Made by a program: the position numbers and the translations under genes
Notes under the pieces: model-generated
The model's input: only the letters and a program-made list of their open reading frames with translations
Database searches by the model: none
Told to the model about the DNA's origin: nothing
Origin: Mesobacillus selenatarsenatis SF-1
Lineage (GTDB): Bacteria > Bacillota > Bacilli > Bacillales > Cytobacillaceae
Direction: 5' to 3'
DNA: 64,000 nt
NCBI RefSeq assembly: GCF_000813125.1
Contig: NZ_BASE01000054.1
Coordinates: 62,001-126,000 of the forward strand
Shown: piece by piece, positions 15,884 through 25,419 of the stretch
Layout: every line of letters begins with the position of its first letter
Position numbering within the stretch: position 1 is the stretch's first letter

Positions 15884-16645
15884 ATGAAAGCTGACCTGAC
15901 CCCCAAGGAATTAGCGATTCTCGCTAACTATCGTTTTGTGGTTTCTGAACCAGACAAAGATGTCCAAATTAAGTTCAGCCCTTTTTTAAATGAGTCAACG
16001 ATGAGCAGCTATCTGAACAAGTTCAAAAACGAGCTAGAGGCTCCTGACCTGAAGACTGCAGCTTCTGTATTCATGAAGAGACATGCTTTTCTTGCAGCTC
16101 TATATTTATATTCAATGAGCGCTTTTAACAAAAAGATGGATGTATCACCTGAGAATATTATTCTGGAGGATGCCATTCAGGATGGTCTTTGGCTGCCTGG
16201 GTTTTATCTGATAAACAAAAGTACAGAAGTATGCCCGGCAGATAGACGCGATGAATGGAGAACGGAAGCAGTCAGGCACTTGTTCGCAGAAAATTTATTC
16301 CCGGTTATGGATGCCATCTCGAAATCTGCGAAAATCTCAAAATTGATTCTATGGGAAAATGTCGCTGTCTATATTTTCTGGCTTTATGAAAAAATCTTAA
16401 GCCAAACCGAGGATCATGCTGTGAAGACGAGAGCTGCAGAGGACTTTTCTTTTCTGGTCGAGTCGGCCCCTGGAAAACTATTTGGACGGTATAATAACAA
16501 TCCAATTACGAGATATTACAGTAAACCAGTCTATCAGGAAGAGACCGATTCTTATAACAGGATACGAAAAACCTGCTGTTTCAGCTATATGCTCAAGGAG
16601 AAAGGAAGTTACTGCAAAACCTGTCCTCGAACATGCGGAATGTAA
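15884..16645 (+). CDS. FhuF-like ferric-siderophore reductase (2Fe-2S)
   Basis: Probable cytoplasmic reductase that releases iron from imported ferric siderophore, 253 residues. The C-terminus has the FhuF-type cluster motif: CC, ten residues, C, two residues, C within KTCCFSYMLKEKG...YCKTC. The N-terminal two-thirds is helical with few recognisable motifs. GGAG lies 7 bp before the ATG at 15884; an ATG at 15878 overlapping the ATPase stop is the alternative. Its place directly after the siderophore ATPase supports the role. Confidence 0.8.
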   Translation: MKADLTPKELAILANYRFVVSEPDKDVQIKFSPFLNESTMSSYLNKFKNELEAPDLKTAASVFMKRHAFLAALYLYSMSAFNKKMDVSPENIILEDAIQDGLWLPGFYLINKSTEVCPADRRDEWRTEAVRHLFAENLFPVMDAISKSAKISKLILWENVAVYIFWLYEKILSQTEDHAVKTRAAEDFSFLVESAPGKLFGRYNNNPITRYYSKPVYQEETDSYNRIRKTCCFSYMLKEKGSYCKTCPRTCGM

Positions 16646-16661
16646 ATTAGGGAGTGTGAAA

Positions 16662-16904
16662 ATGGATAAAAATTTTACAGAACAAATTGATGGATTACTG
16701 GAAAAATACACAGAGCTTTTGGTTGGCGAAGGCTCAGCTGAAAATGTCGAGAAGGTAAAAACATGGATAATTTACAGCCATATCGCCAAGTCGATGCCGC
16801 CGCTGGCAAAGCACTGGAATGCAGAATATCCTGATGCCAAGGACCAAATCAAGAACGTAATCGCAGAAGTCAAAGAACTGAATGAGAAGAACCGCCAGAA
16901 ATAA
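16662..16904 (+). CDS. yusU: YusU-family small protein (DUF2573)
   Basis: Small cytoplasmic protein of unknown function, 80 residues, matching the YusU family in its opening KNFTEQIDGLLEKYTELLVGE and in its place beside the yusV-like ATPase. Mostly helical and charged, with no cysteine or membrane segment. Start chosen at 16662 with GGGAG 8 bp upstream; an in-frame extension further upstream overlaps the reductase gene and is not credible. Co-transcription with the siderophore genes is likely, and it ends at a terminator. Confidence 0.85.
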   Translation: MDKNFTEQIDGLLEKYTELLVGEGSAENVEKVKTWIIYSHIAKSMPPLAKHWNAEYPDAKDQIKNVIAEVKELNEKNRQK

Positions 16905-16906
16905 GG

Positions 16907-16941
16907 AAGAACCATCTCAATCATGAGGTGGTTCTTTGTTT
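16907..16941 (+). terminator. Terminator of the siderophore-yusU operon
   Basis: Twelve-bp stem AGAACCATCTCA / TGAGGTGGTTCT with a 4-nt loop, followed by TTGTTT. Confidence 0.85.
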
Positions 16942-17055
16942 GCATAATGCAACTGAAGTTTAAGTATCCAAATGATGGTGAAAGGACTAAGAAATAGAAA
17001 ACAACAAAGTTTCTACTGGGCCCCAGCCTGCAAGTAAATCTATGTAATTCATGAA

Positions 17056-17084
17056 AAGAACCGGACATTGTTTGCCCGGTTCAA
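17056..17084 (-). terminator. Terminator of the spore coat gene pair
   Basis: Stem GAACCGG / CCGGTTC followed on the minus strand by a short T run, 30 bp past the leftward coat gene. Confidence 0.72.
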
Positions 17085-17113
17085 AAATGCTGAAGAATTA
17101 AGCTTAGACATGA

Positions 17114-17461
17114 TTATTGAAGCTGCTGGCCACCGTAAGGGAATTGGTTTGAGTATCCCTGGAATTGCTGGTGTGACTGGTGCAGTTTTTGTGCGTCTGC
17201 CGCTTCTACTCCATACCAGCCTTTTTTAAACATGAGATTATAAATGCTGCGCTGGGCATTCGCTGTTTCTGTGTAGATGGCAAGTACATCCTGGTAGAGC
17301 TGATCGTGGCTTACTTCATTTAGCGCAGTATCATAACCTCGAGTCATGTATTTTTCAGTCGTTAAAATATCATTGATAAAATCACGGTCATTCATCTGCG
17401 GTGTTTTTTGGACCTGTGTTTCTGGATTCTGGATTTTTTGCTGGTTCTGGTTCTGATTCAT
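17114..17461 (-). CDS. CotF-family spore coat protein
   Basis: Probable spore coat component of 115 residues. The Gln/Asn-rich N-terminal 25 residues lead into a ferritin-like helical core typical of CotF proteins: RDFINDILTTEKYMTRGYD, HDQLYQDVLAIYTETANAQR and MFKKGWYGVEAAD. The tail is Q/G-rich. It lies 42 bp downstream of a second coat-like gene on the same strand. The paired layout fits an operon expressed in the mother cell. Confidence 0.82.
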   Translation of the reverse strand: MNQNQNQQKIQNPETQVQKTPQMNDRDFINDILTTEKYMTRGYDTALNEVSHDQLYQDVLAIYTETANAQRSIYNLMFKKGWYGVEAADAQKLHQSHQQFQGYSNQFPYGGQQLQ

Positions 17462-17503
17462 CCGCTTTTCCTCCTGTAAAGTTCAGATATTTTGCAGCTT
17501 TCT

Positions 17504-17788
17504 TTATTGCATACCTGGAGTTCCTGAATAGTTTTGGTTCTGCGGGCTATTAAGGTGGGTTAGGATTTTTTGGTAGTGCTTCTGGTGCATTTGGCCGCAC
17601 TTTTCAATTTCCATCTTCAGCTCCTGGTCCTGGCACTGCCCTGCAAAGAAATGTGCTTTTTTCATGGCAAGTAAATTCCATGAAAGCATATCAGTTAAAT
17701 ATAGAGAGTCTTTAGTTGAAACTACTGAAGGCGGTGTCTGCATGATCCCTTGCTGCTGACCCTGAAAATTCATGTTTTGCTGCTGCAT
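17504..17788 (-). CDS. yusN: YusN-like spore coat protein
   Basis: Companion coat protein, 94 residues, with a Gln-rich start and tail around a short helical core (LYLTDMLSWNLLAMKKAH...CQDQELKMEIEKCGQMHQKHYQ). It matches the YusN position next to the fad operon in B. subtilis. The start at 17788 has a perfect AGGAGG at good spacing; a longer in-frame extension upstream is not credible. Precedes the CotF-like gene in a two-gene operon. Confidence 0.8.
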   Translation of the reverse strand: MQQQNMNFQGQQQGIMQTPPSVVSTKDSLYLTDMLSWNLLAMKKAHFFAGQCQDQELKMEIEKCGQMHQKHYQKILTHLNSPQNQNYSGTPGMQ

Positions 17789-17972
17789 AATTGAACCTCC
17801 TGATTTTTGATAATTCCATCGGATATTATCGTTCCCGAGGCAAATTAAAGTATGCAAAACAAGATTCGTCAAAAAAGAACATTTTTCTACGAAAGTAATA
17901 TTCAAACTTCTGAAAAAGTGATAAAATGATTCTGCAAAATAGATATAGATGAAGTAATTTTTTTAAAGGACA

Positions 17973-17987
17973 ATGTAATCGTTTTCA
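17973..17987. promoter_or_regulatory. cre-like site (CcpA) upstream of fadM
   Basis: ATGTAATCGTTTTCA fits the cre consensus WTGNAANCGNWNNCW at every position. It ends 18 bp before the fadM start, where CcpA binding would block initiation or elongation. Confidence 0.6.
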
Positions 17988-18005
17988 TTAAGGGGAGGAA
18001 AAGCT

Positions 18006-18923
18006 ATGGAACAACTAATGAGGAACTTTTTTCTTTTTCTATCGAAAAATAAATTTTTCACGAAGATGGCCAAGAAATACGGCCTTCGTCTAGGGGCAAA
18101 ACGCTTTGTTTCCGGAGAAACGGTCGAGCAGTCTGTGGAAGTCATCAAAGAGCTAAACAGCAAGAATCTTGCGGCAACCGTCGATTTTTTGGGCGAATTC
18201 GTCGACAATGAAAGAGAAGCGAACGAGAGAGCCGAAAGTTCAATTGCAATGATTAAAGCGATTGGGCGTGAAAAACTAAATTCCCAAATGAGCGTTAAAA
18301 TGACTTCACTTGGCTTTGACATTTCTGAAAAAGTTGTCATGAATAATATGCGCCGAATCATGGATACAGCCAAAGAGAATAATGTATTTGTGACCATCGA
18401 CATGGAGGACTACGAGCGCTGCCAGAGGACTCTGGATATTTTTAAGCAGCTGAAGTCTGAATACGACAACATTGGCACAGTCATCCAGGCTTATTTATAC
18501 AGAACTGAAAAAGATATTGAGGACCTGAATCAATATTCACCAAACCTCCGCCTAGTGAAGGGTGCCTATAAAGAGTCACCGGAAGTTGCTTTCCCAGAGA
18601 AGAAGGATGTCGATGAAAACTTTAAGAAAATCATCAAGATGCATCTGCTGAACGGCAACTATACAGCTGTTGCCTCACACGATGACAATATCATTAACTT
18701 CACGAAGGAATTCGCGAAGGCAAATAATATCCCGAAAAGCCAGTTCGAATTCCAGATGCTGTTTGGAATTATGCCGGAAAGGCAGCTCCAACTTGCCGAA
18801 GAAGGTTACACTATGAGGGTTTATGTCCCATTCGGAACTGACTGGTACGGCTACTTCATGCGCCGCCTTGCAGAACGTCCGGCAAACGTGGCATTTGTAT
18901 TAAAAGGAATGTTAAAGAAATAA
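18006..18923 (+). CDS. fadM: Proline dehydrogenase family protein FadM
   Basis: FAD-dependent oxidation of proline to pyrroline-5-carboxylate is the family activity; 305 residues, usual for monofunctional Bacillus enzymes. TIM-barrel motifs include TVDFLGEFV, VFVTIDMEDYERCQRT, LRLVKGAYKESPEVAFP (Lys/Arg substrate and flavin contacts), ASHDD and FQMLFGIM, ending in VRVYVPFG-like MRVYVPFGTDWYGYFMRRL. AGGGGAGG precedes the ATG. It is the B. subtilis yusM (fadM) orthologue by position beside fadN-fadA-fadE, here separated by a repeat and yuzL. A cre site suggests carbon-source control. Confidence 0.88.
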   Translation: MEQLMRNFFLFLSKNKFFTKMAKKYGLRLGAKRFVSGETVEQSVEVIKELNSKNLAATVDFLGEFVDNEREANERAESSIAMIKAIGREKLNSQMSVKMTSLGFDISEKVVMNNMRRIMDTAKENNVFVTIDMEDYERCQRTLDIFKQLKSEYDNIGTVIQAYLYRTEKDIEDLNQYSPNLRLVKGAYKESPEVAFPEKKDVDENFKKIIKMHLLNGNYTAVASHDDNIINFTKEFAKANNIPKSQFEFQMLFGIMPERQLQLAEEGYTMRVYVPFGTDWYGYFMRRLAERPANVAFVLKGMLKK

Positions 18924-18928
18924 TGACC

Positions 18929-18962
18929 AACAGGCTGACAGATGTCAGCCTGTTATATTTTA
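18929..18962 (+). terminator. Terminator of fadM
   Basis: Perfect 12-bp stem AACAGGCTGACA / TGTCAGCCTGTT with a 2-nt loop, then a T-rich tract. Confidence 0.85.
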
Positions 18963-19004
18963 TTTCATATAGGAAGGTGTAAAACTTTATTTTGAGAATT
19001 ATCC

Positions 19005-19356
19005 AGCTCCAGCGCCTAGCCTCTCGAGACTTGTCTAGCTGCGGCTCCTAACTCCTCGAGACGCTTGTCTAGTGTCGCCTCCTAGAAACTCCGAAACTTT
19101 AACTCCGCCGGCAGAAGCAAAAAGCGCTTCTTTGTCGGAGTCTCCAGTTTCTGCGTTTCTGGACAGTCGGCTATACATTTCGGTTTCGGTCCTGCCAATG
19201 AAGTCAAAGAGCGACTTCACTGTCAGGCCCTCCAGCGCTTGTCGGAGTTGGGCAGTCGCCTCCGCATTTCGATTTCGTTCCGCCCAATGAAGTCAAAGAA
19301 CGACTTCAATGGTCGGCCCTCCAACGCTTATCGAGGCTGACCGAGGCGCTTACGTT
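19005..19356. repeat. Dispersed intergenic repeat, compound copy with two hairpin modules
   Basis: Starts with CCAGCTCCAGCGCCTAGCC and ends near AGGCGCTTACG. It contains two central hairpin modules, about 19196-19233 and 19281-19318, each with arms TGAAGTC / GACTTCA. Related copies lie at 26291, 44582, 58693 and 59733. It fills the gap between the convergent fadM and yuzL genes; no gene is seen inside. Confidence 0.88.
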
Positions 19357-19357
19357 T

Positions 19358-19489
19358 TTATTTTTTGTACTGGCTATTCTGGCTGTTCTGCTTTCTTTCG
19401 CCACCCTGTCCCATTGACGGGCCTGCGTTTCCTTTGACGCTGGCTGCGCTGACTCCAGCCTTTGACGGATCCTTTTTCAATCTTGCCAT
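19358..19489 (-). CDS. yuzL: YuzL-family small protein
   Basis: Basic 43-residue protein beginning MARLKKDPSKAGVSAAS, followed by VKGNAGPSMGQGG and a Gln/Asn/Lys tail. The SAASVKGNAGP core and gene position beside fadM/fadN match the YuzL family, thought to include minor spore-associated proteins. The ATG has GGAGG 7-8 bp upstream. It was found by direct reading because it is short. Function unknown. Confidence 0.83.
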   Translation of the reverse strand: MARLKKDPSKAGVSAASVKGNAGPSMGQGGERKQNSQNSQYKK

Positions 19490-19685
19490 GATATTACCTC
19501 CGTGTTTTTAAAAAGATAATAGTAACGCTTTTTTATGTTGCCCAAGTCTGTCGAAATAAGCATGAGATTTAAAGATTCAAAAAATTTTCTTTTTTCACCA
19601 CCTTATTATTGCGGAAATTTTTTAAATATTTTATTATAGTAAATAACAGAACTCATTTATATGCATATTTTTTTTGGTGCAAAAA

Positions 19686-19703
19686 TGAATGAGTATTCAT
19701 TCA
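19686..19703. promoter_or_regulatory. FadR operator upstream of fadN
   Basis: TGAATGAGTATTCATTCA matches the Bacillus FadR (YsiA) operator consensus, a palindrome relieved by long-chain acyl-CoA. It lies 28 bp before the fadN start, so it should repress fadN-fadA-fadE. Confidence 0.9.
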
Positions 19704-19731
19704 AAAAGAGTCAAAGGGGGAGACAAATTTG

Positions 19732-22113
19732 ATGCGACAAATTCAAAAGGCAGCGGTGCTTGGTTCAGGTGTCATGGGATCAGGGATTGCCGCACATCTG
19801 GCAAACATCGGGATTCCGACATTGCTGCTTGATATTGTACCTCGGGAATTAACGGAACAGGAAAAAGCGAAAGGCCTGACACTTGAAGATAAGCAGGTGC
19901 GCAACCGGATCAGTGCAGGTGCACTGCAAAAGTTATTGAAACAAAAACCAGCACCTTTGGCCTCCAAAAAGAATCTTGCTCTGATTGAAGCGGGCAACTT
20001 CGAAGATGATATGGAAAAACTCAAGGATGTAGACTGGGTAATCGAGGTAGTTGTTGAAAACCTTGATATAAAAAAGAAAGTTTTTACTGATGTAGATAAA
20101 TACCGCAAGCAAGGAAGCATCATCAGCTCTAACACGTCAGGGATTTCTGTCGAGGCAATGGCTGAAGGGCGTTCAGAAGATTTCAGGAAACATTTCCTGG
20201 GCACGCATTTCTTCAACCCGCCGCGCTATCTGAAACTGCTTGAAGTAATCCCTACTAAAGATACCGACCCTGAAGTCCTTTCATTCGTGAAGACTTTCGG
20301 TGAAGACCAGCTAGGGAAAGGTGTCGTTGAAGCGAAGGATACACCTAACTTCATCGCCAACCGAATTGGTACTTACGGATTGCTGGTAACAGTAAGAGAA
20401 ATGGTAAAAGGCGGTTACAGTGTTGGTGAAGTTGACTCCGTAACTGGCCCAATGATCGGCCGTCCTAAGAGCGCCACATTCCGTACGCTGGATGTAGTCG
20501 GTCTTGATACTTTCACGCATGTTGCGAAAAACGTGTATGACCAGGTTGAAGGTGAAGAAAAGGAAGTCTTTGAAGTACCTGAGTTCATGAAGAAGATGCT
20601 TGAGAACGGCTGGCTTGGAAGTAAGTCAGGACAGGGCTTCTTCCTGAAACAGGGCAAGGAAATCCTTGAACTTGACCCACAGACTCTGGAATATGGACCG
20701 CGCAAAAAATTAAAGACAGCGTCTACTGAAATGGCCAAGCAGGAAAAAGGCCTTGCCAATAAAATGAAAGCGCTTGTTTATAGTAAGGACCGCGCAGGCG
20801 AGCTTTTATGGAATATTTTCAGCCCTGTGCTCGTTTACTCAGCTGATCTGCTGGGCACAATTGCCGACGATATCGTCGCCGTGGACCGTGCGATGAAGTG
20901 GGGCTTCGGATGGGAAATAGGACCTTTTGAAGCATGGGATGCACTAGGTGTAGAAAAGGCAATCAGCAAAATGGAGTCTGAAGGCAAGACTGTTCCTGCA
21001 TGGGTAAAAGAAATGGTCGAGAAAGGCCACACTTCATTCTATAAAGAAGAAGATGGCAAGCTGAGCTACTACCATAATGGTGAGTATGTTGCTGTAGAAG
21101 AGAACCCTAAAGCAATCAACCTTAAGCTTCTAAAGAAGCAAAATGGTGTAATTAAAAAGAATGGCGGCGCAAGCCTGATCGACCTTGGAGATGGCATCGC
21201 ATTGCTCGAGTTCCATTCGCACAGCAATTCTATCGGGCCAGACATCCTTCAAATGATCAACTTCGCGATTGATGAAGTTGAAAAGAACTTTAAGGGACTT
21301 GTAATCGGCAACCAGGGCAAAAACTTCTCAGTTGGTGCAAATCTGGCCATGATCCTGATGGAAGCGCAAGACGATAACATTTGGGATCTTGATATGGTCG
21401 TTCGCCAATTCCAGCAAACGACTATGAAAATCAAATATAGCTCTAAGCCAATTGTAGCTGCTCCATTTGGAATGACGCTGGGCGGAGGCGCTGAAATGTG
21501 CTTGCCGGCGGCCCATATCCAGGCTTCTATGGAAACATATATGGGACTTGTTGAAGCCGGTGTAGGCCTGATTCCTGGCGGCGGCGGAAACAAGGAGCTT
21601 TACATCAAGCATCTTGAAGGGCTGCCAAAAGGCGTTGACTTTGACCTTCAAAAGGTTGCCAATAAAGTATTTGAAACAATCGCAATGGCTAAAGTCTCCA
21701 CTTCAGGGGAAGAAGCCCGTGAAAATAATTTCTTGAATGAAGCAGATGGCATCAGTGTGAACAGCGATCACTTGTTATATGATGCGAAACAGGCTGCATT
21801 GAATTTATATGAAAGCGGTTATAAGGCGCCAGTGAGAAAGAAAGTCCCTGTAACGGGTGAGCCAGGATATGCAACCTTGCTGTTAGGTGCTCAAACGATG
21901 CAGCTATCAGGTTACATTTCTGAGCATGACTTAAAAATCGCGAAGAAGCTTGCGTATGTTATCGCCGGCGGAAAAGTGCCATATGGATCCGAAGTAGATG
22001 AGCAATACTTGCTTGATCTTGAAAGAGAAGCGTTCCTAAGCCTTGTGGCAGAACCGAAATCACAGCAGCGCATGCAGCATATGCTCGTAAAAGGCAAGCC
22101 GTTGCGCAACTAA
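19732..22113 (+). CDS. fadN: 3-hydroxyacyl-CoA dehydrogenase / enoyl-CoA hydratase FadN
   Basis: Bifunctional beta-oxidation enzyme: hydrates trans-2-enoyl-CoA and oxidises 3-hydroxyacyl-CoA with NAD. The 793-residue protein has an N-terminal Rossmann fold (GSGVMGSGIAAHLANIG), a 3HCDH domain with HFFNPPRYLKLLEVI, a second dehydrogenase C-terminal domain, and a C-terminal crotonase domain (about residues 500-690) with GGGAEMCL and GVGLIPGGGG. This reversed domain order is usual for Bacillus FadN. The ATG at 19732 follows AAAGGGGGAG; a TTG one codon earlier is less likely. First gene of fadN-fadA-fadE. Confidence 0.95.
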   Translation: MRQIQKAAVLGSGVMGSGIAAHLANIGIPTLLLDIVPRELTEQEKAKGLTLEDKQVRNRISAGALQKLLKQKPAPLASKKNLALIEAGNFEDDMEKLKDVDWVIEVVVENLDIKKKVFTDVDKYRKQGSIISSNTSGISVEAMAEGRSEDFRKHFLGTHFFNPPRYLKLLEVIPTKDTDPEVLSFVKTFGEDQLGKGVVEAKDTPNFIANRIGTYGLLVTVREMVKGGYSVGEVDSVTGPMIGRPKSATFRTLDVVGLDTFTHVAKNVYDQVEGEEKEVFEVPEFMKKMLENGWLGSKSGQGFFLKQGKEILELDPQTLEYGPRKKLKTASTEMAKQEKGLANKMKALVYSKDRAGELLWNIFSPVLVYSADLLGTIADDIVAVDRAMKWGFGWEIGPFEAWDALGVEKAISKMESEGKTVPAWVKEMVEKGHTSFYKEEDGKLSYYHNGEYVAVEENPKAINLKLLKKQNGVIKKNGGASLIDLGDGIALLEFHSHSNSIGPDILQMINFAIDEVEKNFKGLVIGNQGKNFSVGANLAMILMEAQDDNIWDLDMVVRQFQQTTMKIKYSSKPIVAAPFGMTLGGGAEMCLPAAHIQASMETYMGLVEAGVGLIPGGGGNKELYIKHLEGLPKGVDFDLQKVANKVFETIAMAKVSTSGEEARENNFLNEADGISVNSDHLLYDAKQAALNLYESGYKAPVRKKVPVTGEPGYATLLLGAQTMQLSGYISEHDLKIAKKLAYVIAGGKVPYGSEVDEQYLLDLEREAFLSLVAEPKSQQRMQHMLVKGKPLRN

Positions 22114-22173
22114 TAGATTGATAGTTTTGAAGTGAAATATAAAATTAACATCCGAGGAAAGAGAGGGAATGAG

Positions 22174-23349
22174 ATGAGAGAAGCGGTAATCGTAGCCGGA
22201 GCCAGGACACCGGTCGGAAAAGCAAAAAAAGGAACTCTTGCTAATGTCCGCCCTGATGATCTTGGAGCTCTTGTAGTAAGAGAAACTCTAAAGCGAGCAG
22301 GCAATTATGAAGGGAATATTGATGATTTAATCATCGGCTGTGCAATGCCAGAAGCAGAGCAGGGCTTGAATATGGCGCGGAATATTGGTGCACTAGCCGG
22401 TCTGTCACATGAAGTGCCGGCGATCACAATCAACCGTTATTGTTCTTCAGGACTGCAGGCAATTGCGAATGCATCGGAAAGAATTATGCTTGGGCATACA
22501 GACACAATCATCGCCGGCGGTGCGGAGTCAATGAGCCTGGTGCCAATGATGGGCCATGTCGTCCGCCCGAATTCAAAGTTGGCTGAAACTGCTCCGCAAT
22601 ATTATATGGGAATGGGCCATACAGCTGAGGAAGTAGCCAAGAAGTACGGCATTTCCCGTGAAGACCAGGATGCTTTTGCAGTAAGAAGCCATCAGCGCGC
22701 GGCAAAAGCAATCCAGGAAGGCAAATTCGAGGATGAAATCGTTCCTGTCGATGTAACCCTCCGTACAGTAGGAAAAGACAATAAGCTTGTTGAAAAGACA
22801 ATCCAATTCAAGCAGGATGAGGGTGTACGTCCTGACACGAACATGGAAACACTTGCGAAACTGCGTCCGGCCTTCAATATTAAAGGCACAGTAACTGCAG
22901 GAAACTCCTCACAGACTAGTGACGGAGCAGCGGCTGTCATGGTGATGGACCGTGAAAAAGCGGAATCTCTAGGATTGAAGCCACTCGCTAAATTCAGGTC
23001 ATTCGCACTTGGCGGAGTACCGCCTGAAATCATGGGAATCGGTCCCGTGGTAGCGATTCCTAAAGCATTGAAGCTTGCTGGACTGCAAGTCTCAGATATC
23101 GGTGTATTCGAACTGAACGAAGCATTCGCTTCGCAATCAATCCAGGTAATCCGTGAGCTAGGCCTTGATGAAGATAAAGTCAACGTCAACGGTGGAGCGA
23201 TCGCATTGGGCCACCCACTTGGAACAACTGGCGCGAAGCTGACATTAACAGTGATCCATGAAATGAAACGCAGAAATGAGCAATTCGGTGTCGTTACAAT
23301 GTGTATCGGCGGCGGCATGGGTGCAGCTGGAGTCTTTGAACTACTATAA
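22174..23349 (+). CDS. fadA: Acetyl-CoA acyltransferase (3-ketoacyl-CoA thiolase) FadA
   Basis: Cleaves 3-ketoacyl-CoA with CoA in the last step of the beta-oxidation cycle. 391 residues, thiolase length. The nucleophilic Cys is in [12 protein letters not shown] near residue 90; the His of [15 protein letters not shown] and the second Cys of MCIGGGMG complete the active site. The start at 22174 ([15 protein letters not shown]) matches the thiolase N-terminus; an upstream in-frame ATG at 22132 is rejected. Follows fadN by 60 bp in one operon. Confidence 0.95.
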   Translation: MREAVIVAGARTPVGKAKKGTLANVRPDDLGALVVRETLKRAGNYEGNIDDLIIGCAMPEAEQGLNMARNIGALAGLSHEVPAITINRYCSSGLQAIANASERIMLGHTDTIIAGGAESMSLVPMMGHVVRPNSKLAETAPQYYMGMGHTAEEVAKKYGISREDQDAFAVRSHQRAAKAIQEGKFEDEIVPVDVTLRTVGKDNKLVEKTIQFKQDEGVRPDTNMETLAKLRPAFNIKGTVTAGNSSQTSDGAAAVMVMDREKAESLGLKPLAKFRSFALGGVPPEIMGIGPVVAIPKALKLAGLQVSDIGVFELNEAFASQSIQVIRELGLDEDKVNVNGGAIALGHPLGTTGAKLTLTVIHEMKRRNEQFGVVTMCIGGGMGAAGVFELL

Positions 23350-23404
23350 AACAATATATGGAGGGGCCTCAGCCCCTCCCAAAAATAGATAGGAGGAACA
23401 ATAA

Positions 23405-25189
23405 ATGGGTAACCAAACAGAAAAGCTTGTAAAAGGCGGAAGCTTCTTAATCGAGGATGTAACATACGACCATGTTTTCACTCCAGAGGATTACACAGAT
23501 GAGCACAAAATGATTGCAAAAACAACTGAGGATTTCGTCACGAACGAAGTATTGCCTCAGGTTGAATATATCGAGCAGCACGAGTTTGACCGCACTGTAA
23601 AACTATTGAAGGAAGCTGGAGAGCTTGGCCTTCTTGGAGCAGACGTTCCTGAAGAATACGGTGGTTTAAGCCTTGATAAAATCAGCTCAGCTTTGATCGC
23701 TGAGAAAATGGCAGTTGCAGGCGGCTTCTCAATTTCCCACGGTGCACACGTAGGAATCGGTTCATTGCCAATCGTGCTTTTCGGTAATGAAGAGCAAAAG
23801 CAAAAATACCTTCCTTCACTGGCAACTGGCGAAAAGCTTGCAGCTTACGCTCTTACTGAGCCAGGTTCAGGTTCAGACGCATTGGGTGCAAAGACAACTG
23901 CTAAGCTGAATGCTGAAGGCACTCACTATGTACTTAACGGCGAAAAGCAATGGATTACAAACGCTGGCTTTGCGGACGTATTTGTTGTTTATGCTAAAAT
24001 CGATGGCGAACAATTCACAGCCTTCATCGTGGAAAGAGAATACCCTGGAGTATCAGTAGGCGCAGAAGAAAAGAAAATGGGAATCAAAAGCTCTTCTACA
24101 CGTACATTGATTCTTGAGGATGCTCAAGTTCCAGTGGAAAACCTTCTTGGTGAAGCTGGAAAAGGCCACCTTATCGCCTTCAATATTCTGAACATTGGAC
24201 GCTACAAGTTAGGTGTAGGCGCAACTGGCGGAGCTAAGCAGGCTTTCGGATTGACTGTAAAGTATGCTAACCAGCGCCAGCAGTTCAAGACGCCGATTTC
24301 TCAATTCAACCTTACAAAAGAAAAGCTTGCGACAATGGCTTCAAAAATCTATGCAACAGAAAGCTCTGTATACCGTACAGTAGGCTTGTTCGAAGAAAGA
24401 ATGAACCAGTTGTCTGAAGAAGAAATCAATAACGGCAAAGCAGTTGCTGATTCAATTGCTGAGTATGCGATCGAGTGCTCAATGAACAAAGTATTCGCGA
24501 CTGAAACTCTTGACTATGTTGTTGATGAAGGTGTTCAGATCCACGGTGGATACGGCTTCATGCAGGAGTATGAAATCGAAAGAGCTTACCGTGATTCAAG
24601 AATCAACCGTATTTTCGAAGGAACAAACGAAATCAACCGCCTGTTGGTACCTGGAACTTTCTTGCGTAAGGCAATGAAAGGCGAACTTCCATTATTGCAA
24701 AAAGCACAGCAGCTTCAAGAAGAGCTAATGATGCTTATGCCTGAAGAGCCAGGCGATGAGCCGCTTGCACAGGAAAAGTACCTTGTGAAAAACGCGAAGA
24801 AAATCGGCTTGCTTGCAGCTGGCTTGGCTGCTCAGAAGTTTGGCAAAGCATTGGAAAAAGAGCAGGAAATCCTCGTAAATATCGCGGATATCATCTCAAA
24901 TGCTTATTCAATGGAATCTGCTGTTCTTCGTACCGAGAAAGCAATCGCAAAAGACGGAGTGGAGAAGAGCAAGCAAAAGCTTCTTTACACACAAATCTTC
25001 TGCCAGGAAGCTTTTAATGAAATCGAGCGTGACGCAAAAGAAACTCTTGTTGCAACAGAAGAAGGAGACGCGCTTCGCATGCTGACTTCAGCATTGCGCA
25101 AGTTCACAAGACATACTCCAATCAACGTAATTGCTAAGAAACGTGAAGCATCTGAAAAGCTGATCGAAGCAGAACGTTTCATCGTTTAA
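23405..25189 (+). CDS. fadE: Acyl-CoA dehydrogenase FadE
   Basis: FAD enzyme that introduces the trans-2 double bond in the first step of beta-oxidation. 594 residues, long for the family because of an extra C-terminal helical domain of about 190 residues, as in B. subtilis FadE. Motifs: ALTEPGSGSDALGAKTTA (FAD/CoA contacts), GKGHLIAFNILNIGR, and IHGGYGFMQEYEIERAYR followed by IFEGTNEINR. AGGAGG precedes the ATG. Last gene of the operon; a terminator follows. Confidence 0.95.
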   Translation: MGNQTEKLVKGGSFLIEDVTYDHVFTPEDYTDEHKMIAKTTEDFVTNEVLPQVEYIEQHEFDRTVKLLKEAGELGLLGADVPEEYGGLSLDKISSALIAEKMAVAGGFSISHGAHVGIGSLPIVLFGNEEQKQKYLPSLATGEKLAAYALTEPGSGSDALGAKTTAKLNAEGTHYVLNGEKQWITNAGFADVFVVYAKIDGEQFTAFIVEREYPGVSVGAEEKKMGIKSSSTRTLILEDAQVPVENLLGEAGKGHLIAFNILNIGRYKLGVGATGGAKQAFGLTVKYANQRQQFKTPISQFNLTKEKLATMASKIYATESSVYRTVGLFEERMNQLSEEEINNGKAVADSIAEYAIECSMNKVFATETLDYVVDEGVQIHGGYGFMQEYEIERAYRDSRINRIFEGTNEINRLLVPGTFLRKAMKGELPLLQKAQQLQEELMMLMPEEPGDEPLAQEKYLVKNAKKIGLLAAGLAAQKFGKALEKEQEILVNIADIISNAYSMESAVLRTEKAIAKDGVEKSKQKLLYTQIFCQEAFNEIERDAKETLVATEEGDALRMLTSALRKFTRHTPINVIAKKREASEKLIEAERFIV

Positions 25190-25203
25190 TTTGATGATAA
25201 TCG

Positions 25204-25240
25204 AACACTTCTCCTGTTTTCCAGGAGGAGTGTTTTCACT
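25204..25240 (+). terminator. Terminator of the fadN-fadA-fadE operon
   Basis: Stem AACACTTCTCCTG / CAGGAGGAGTGTT with one T-G pair, loop of five, then TTTCACTTTTT. Confidence 0.85.
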
Positions 25241-25419
25241 TTTTATGAACGACCATTTTAATTCATGCAGGAATTTTGCGAATTATGTTGAATAAAGTAA
25301 TGGATGCCGAAAATATCGGGGAAATTAAACACGGAATGTTAGTATTTTTCAGTCCTATTATGTTACTATCCGATTAGAGGGTTTCATTAATGGGATACTA
25401 GCAAAGGGTGGTGAAAAGT

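Noticed and set aside
22692-23465. 257-codon leftward ORF antisense to fadA
   Set aside because: It overlaps the whole thiolase gene and has no motif or start signal.
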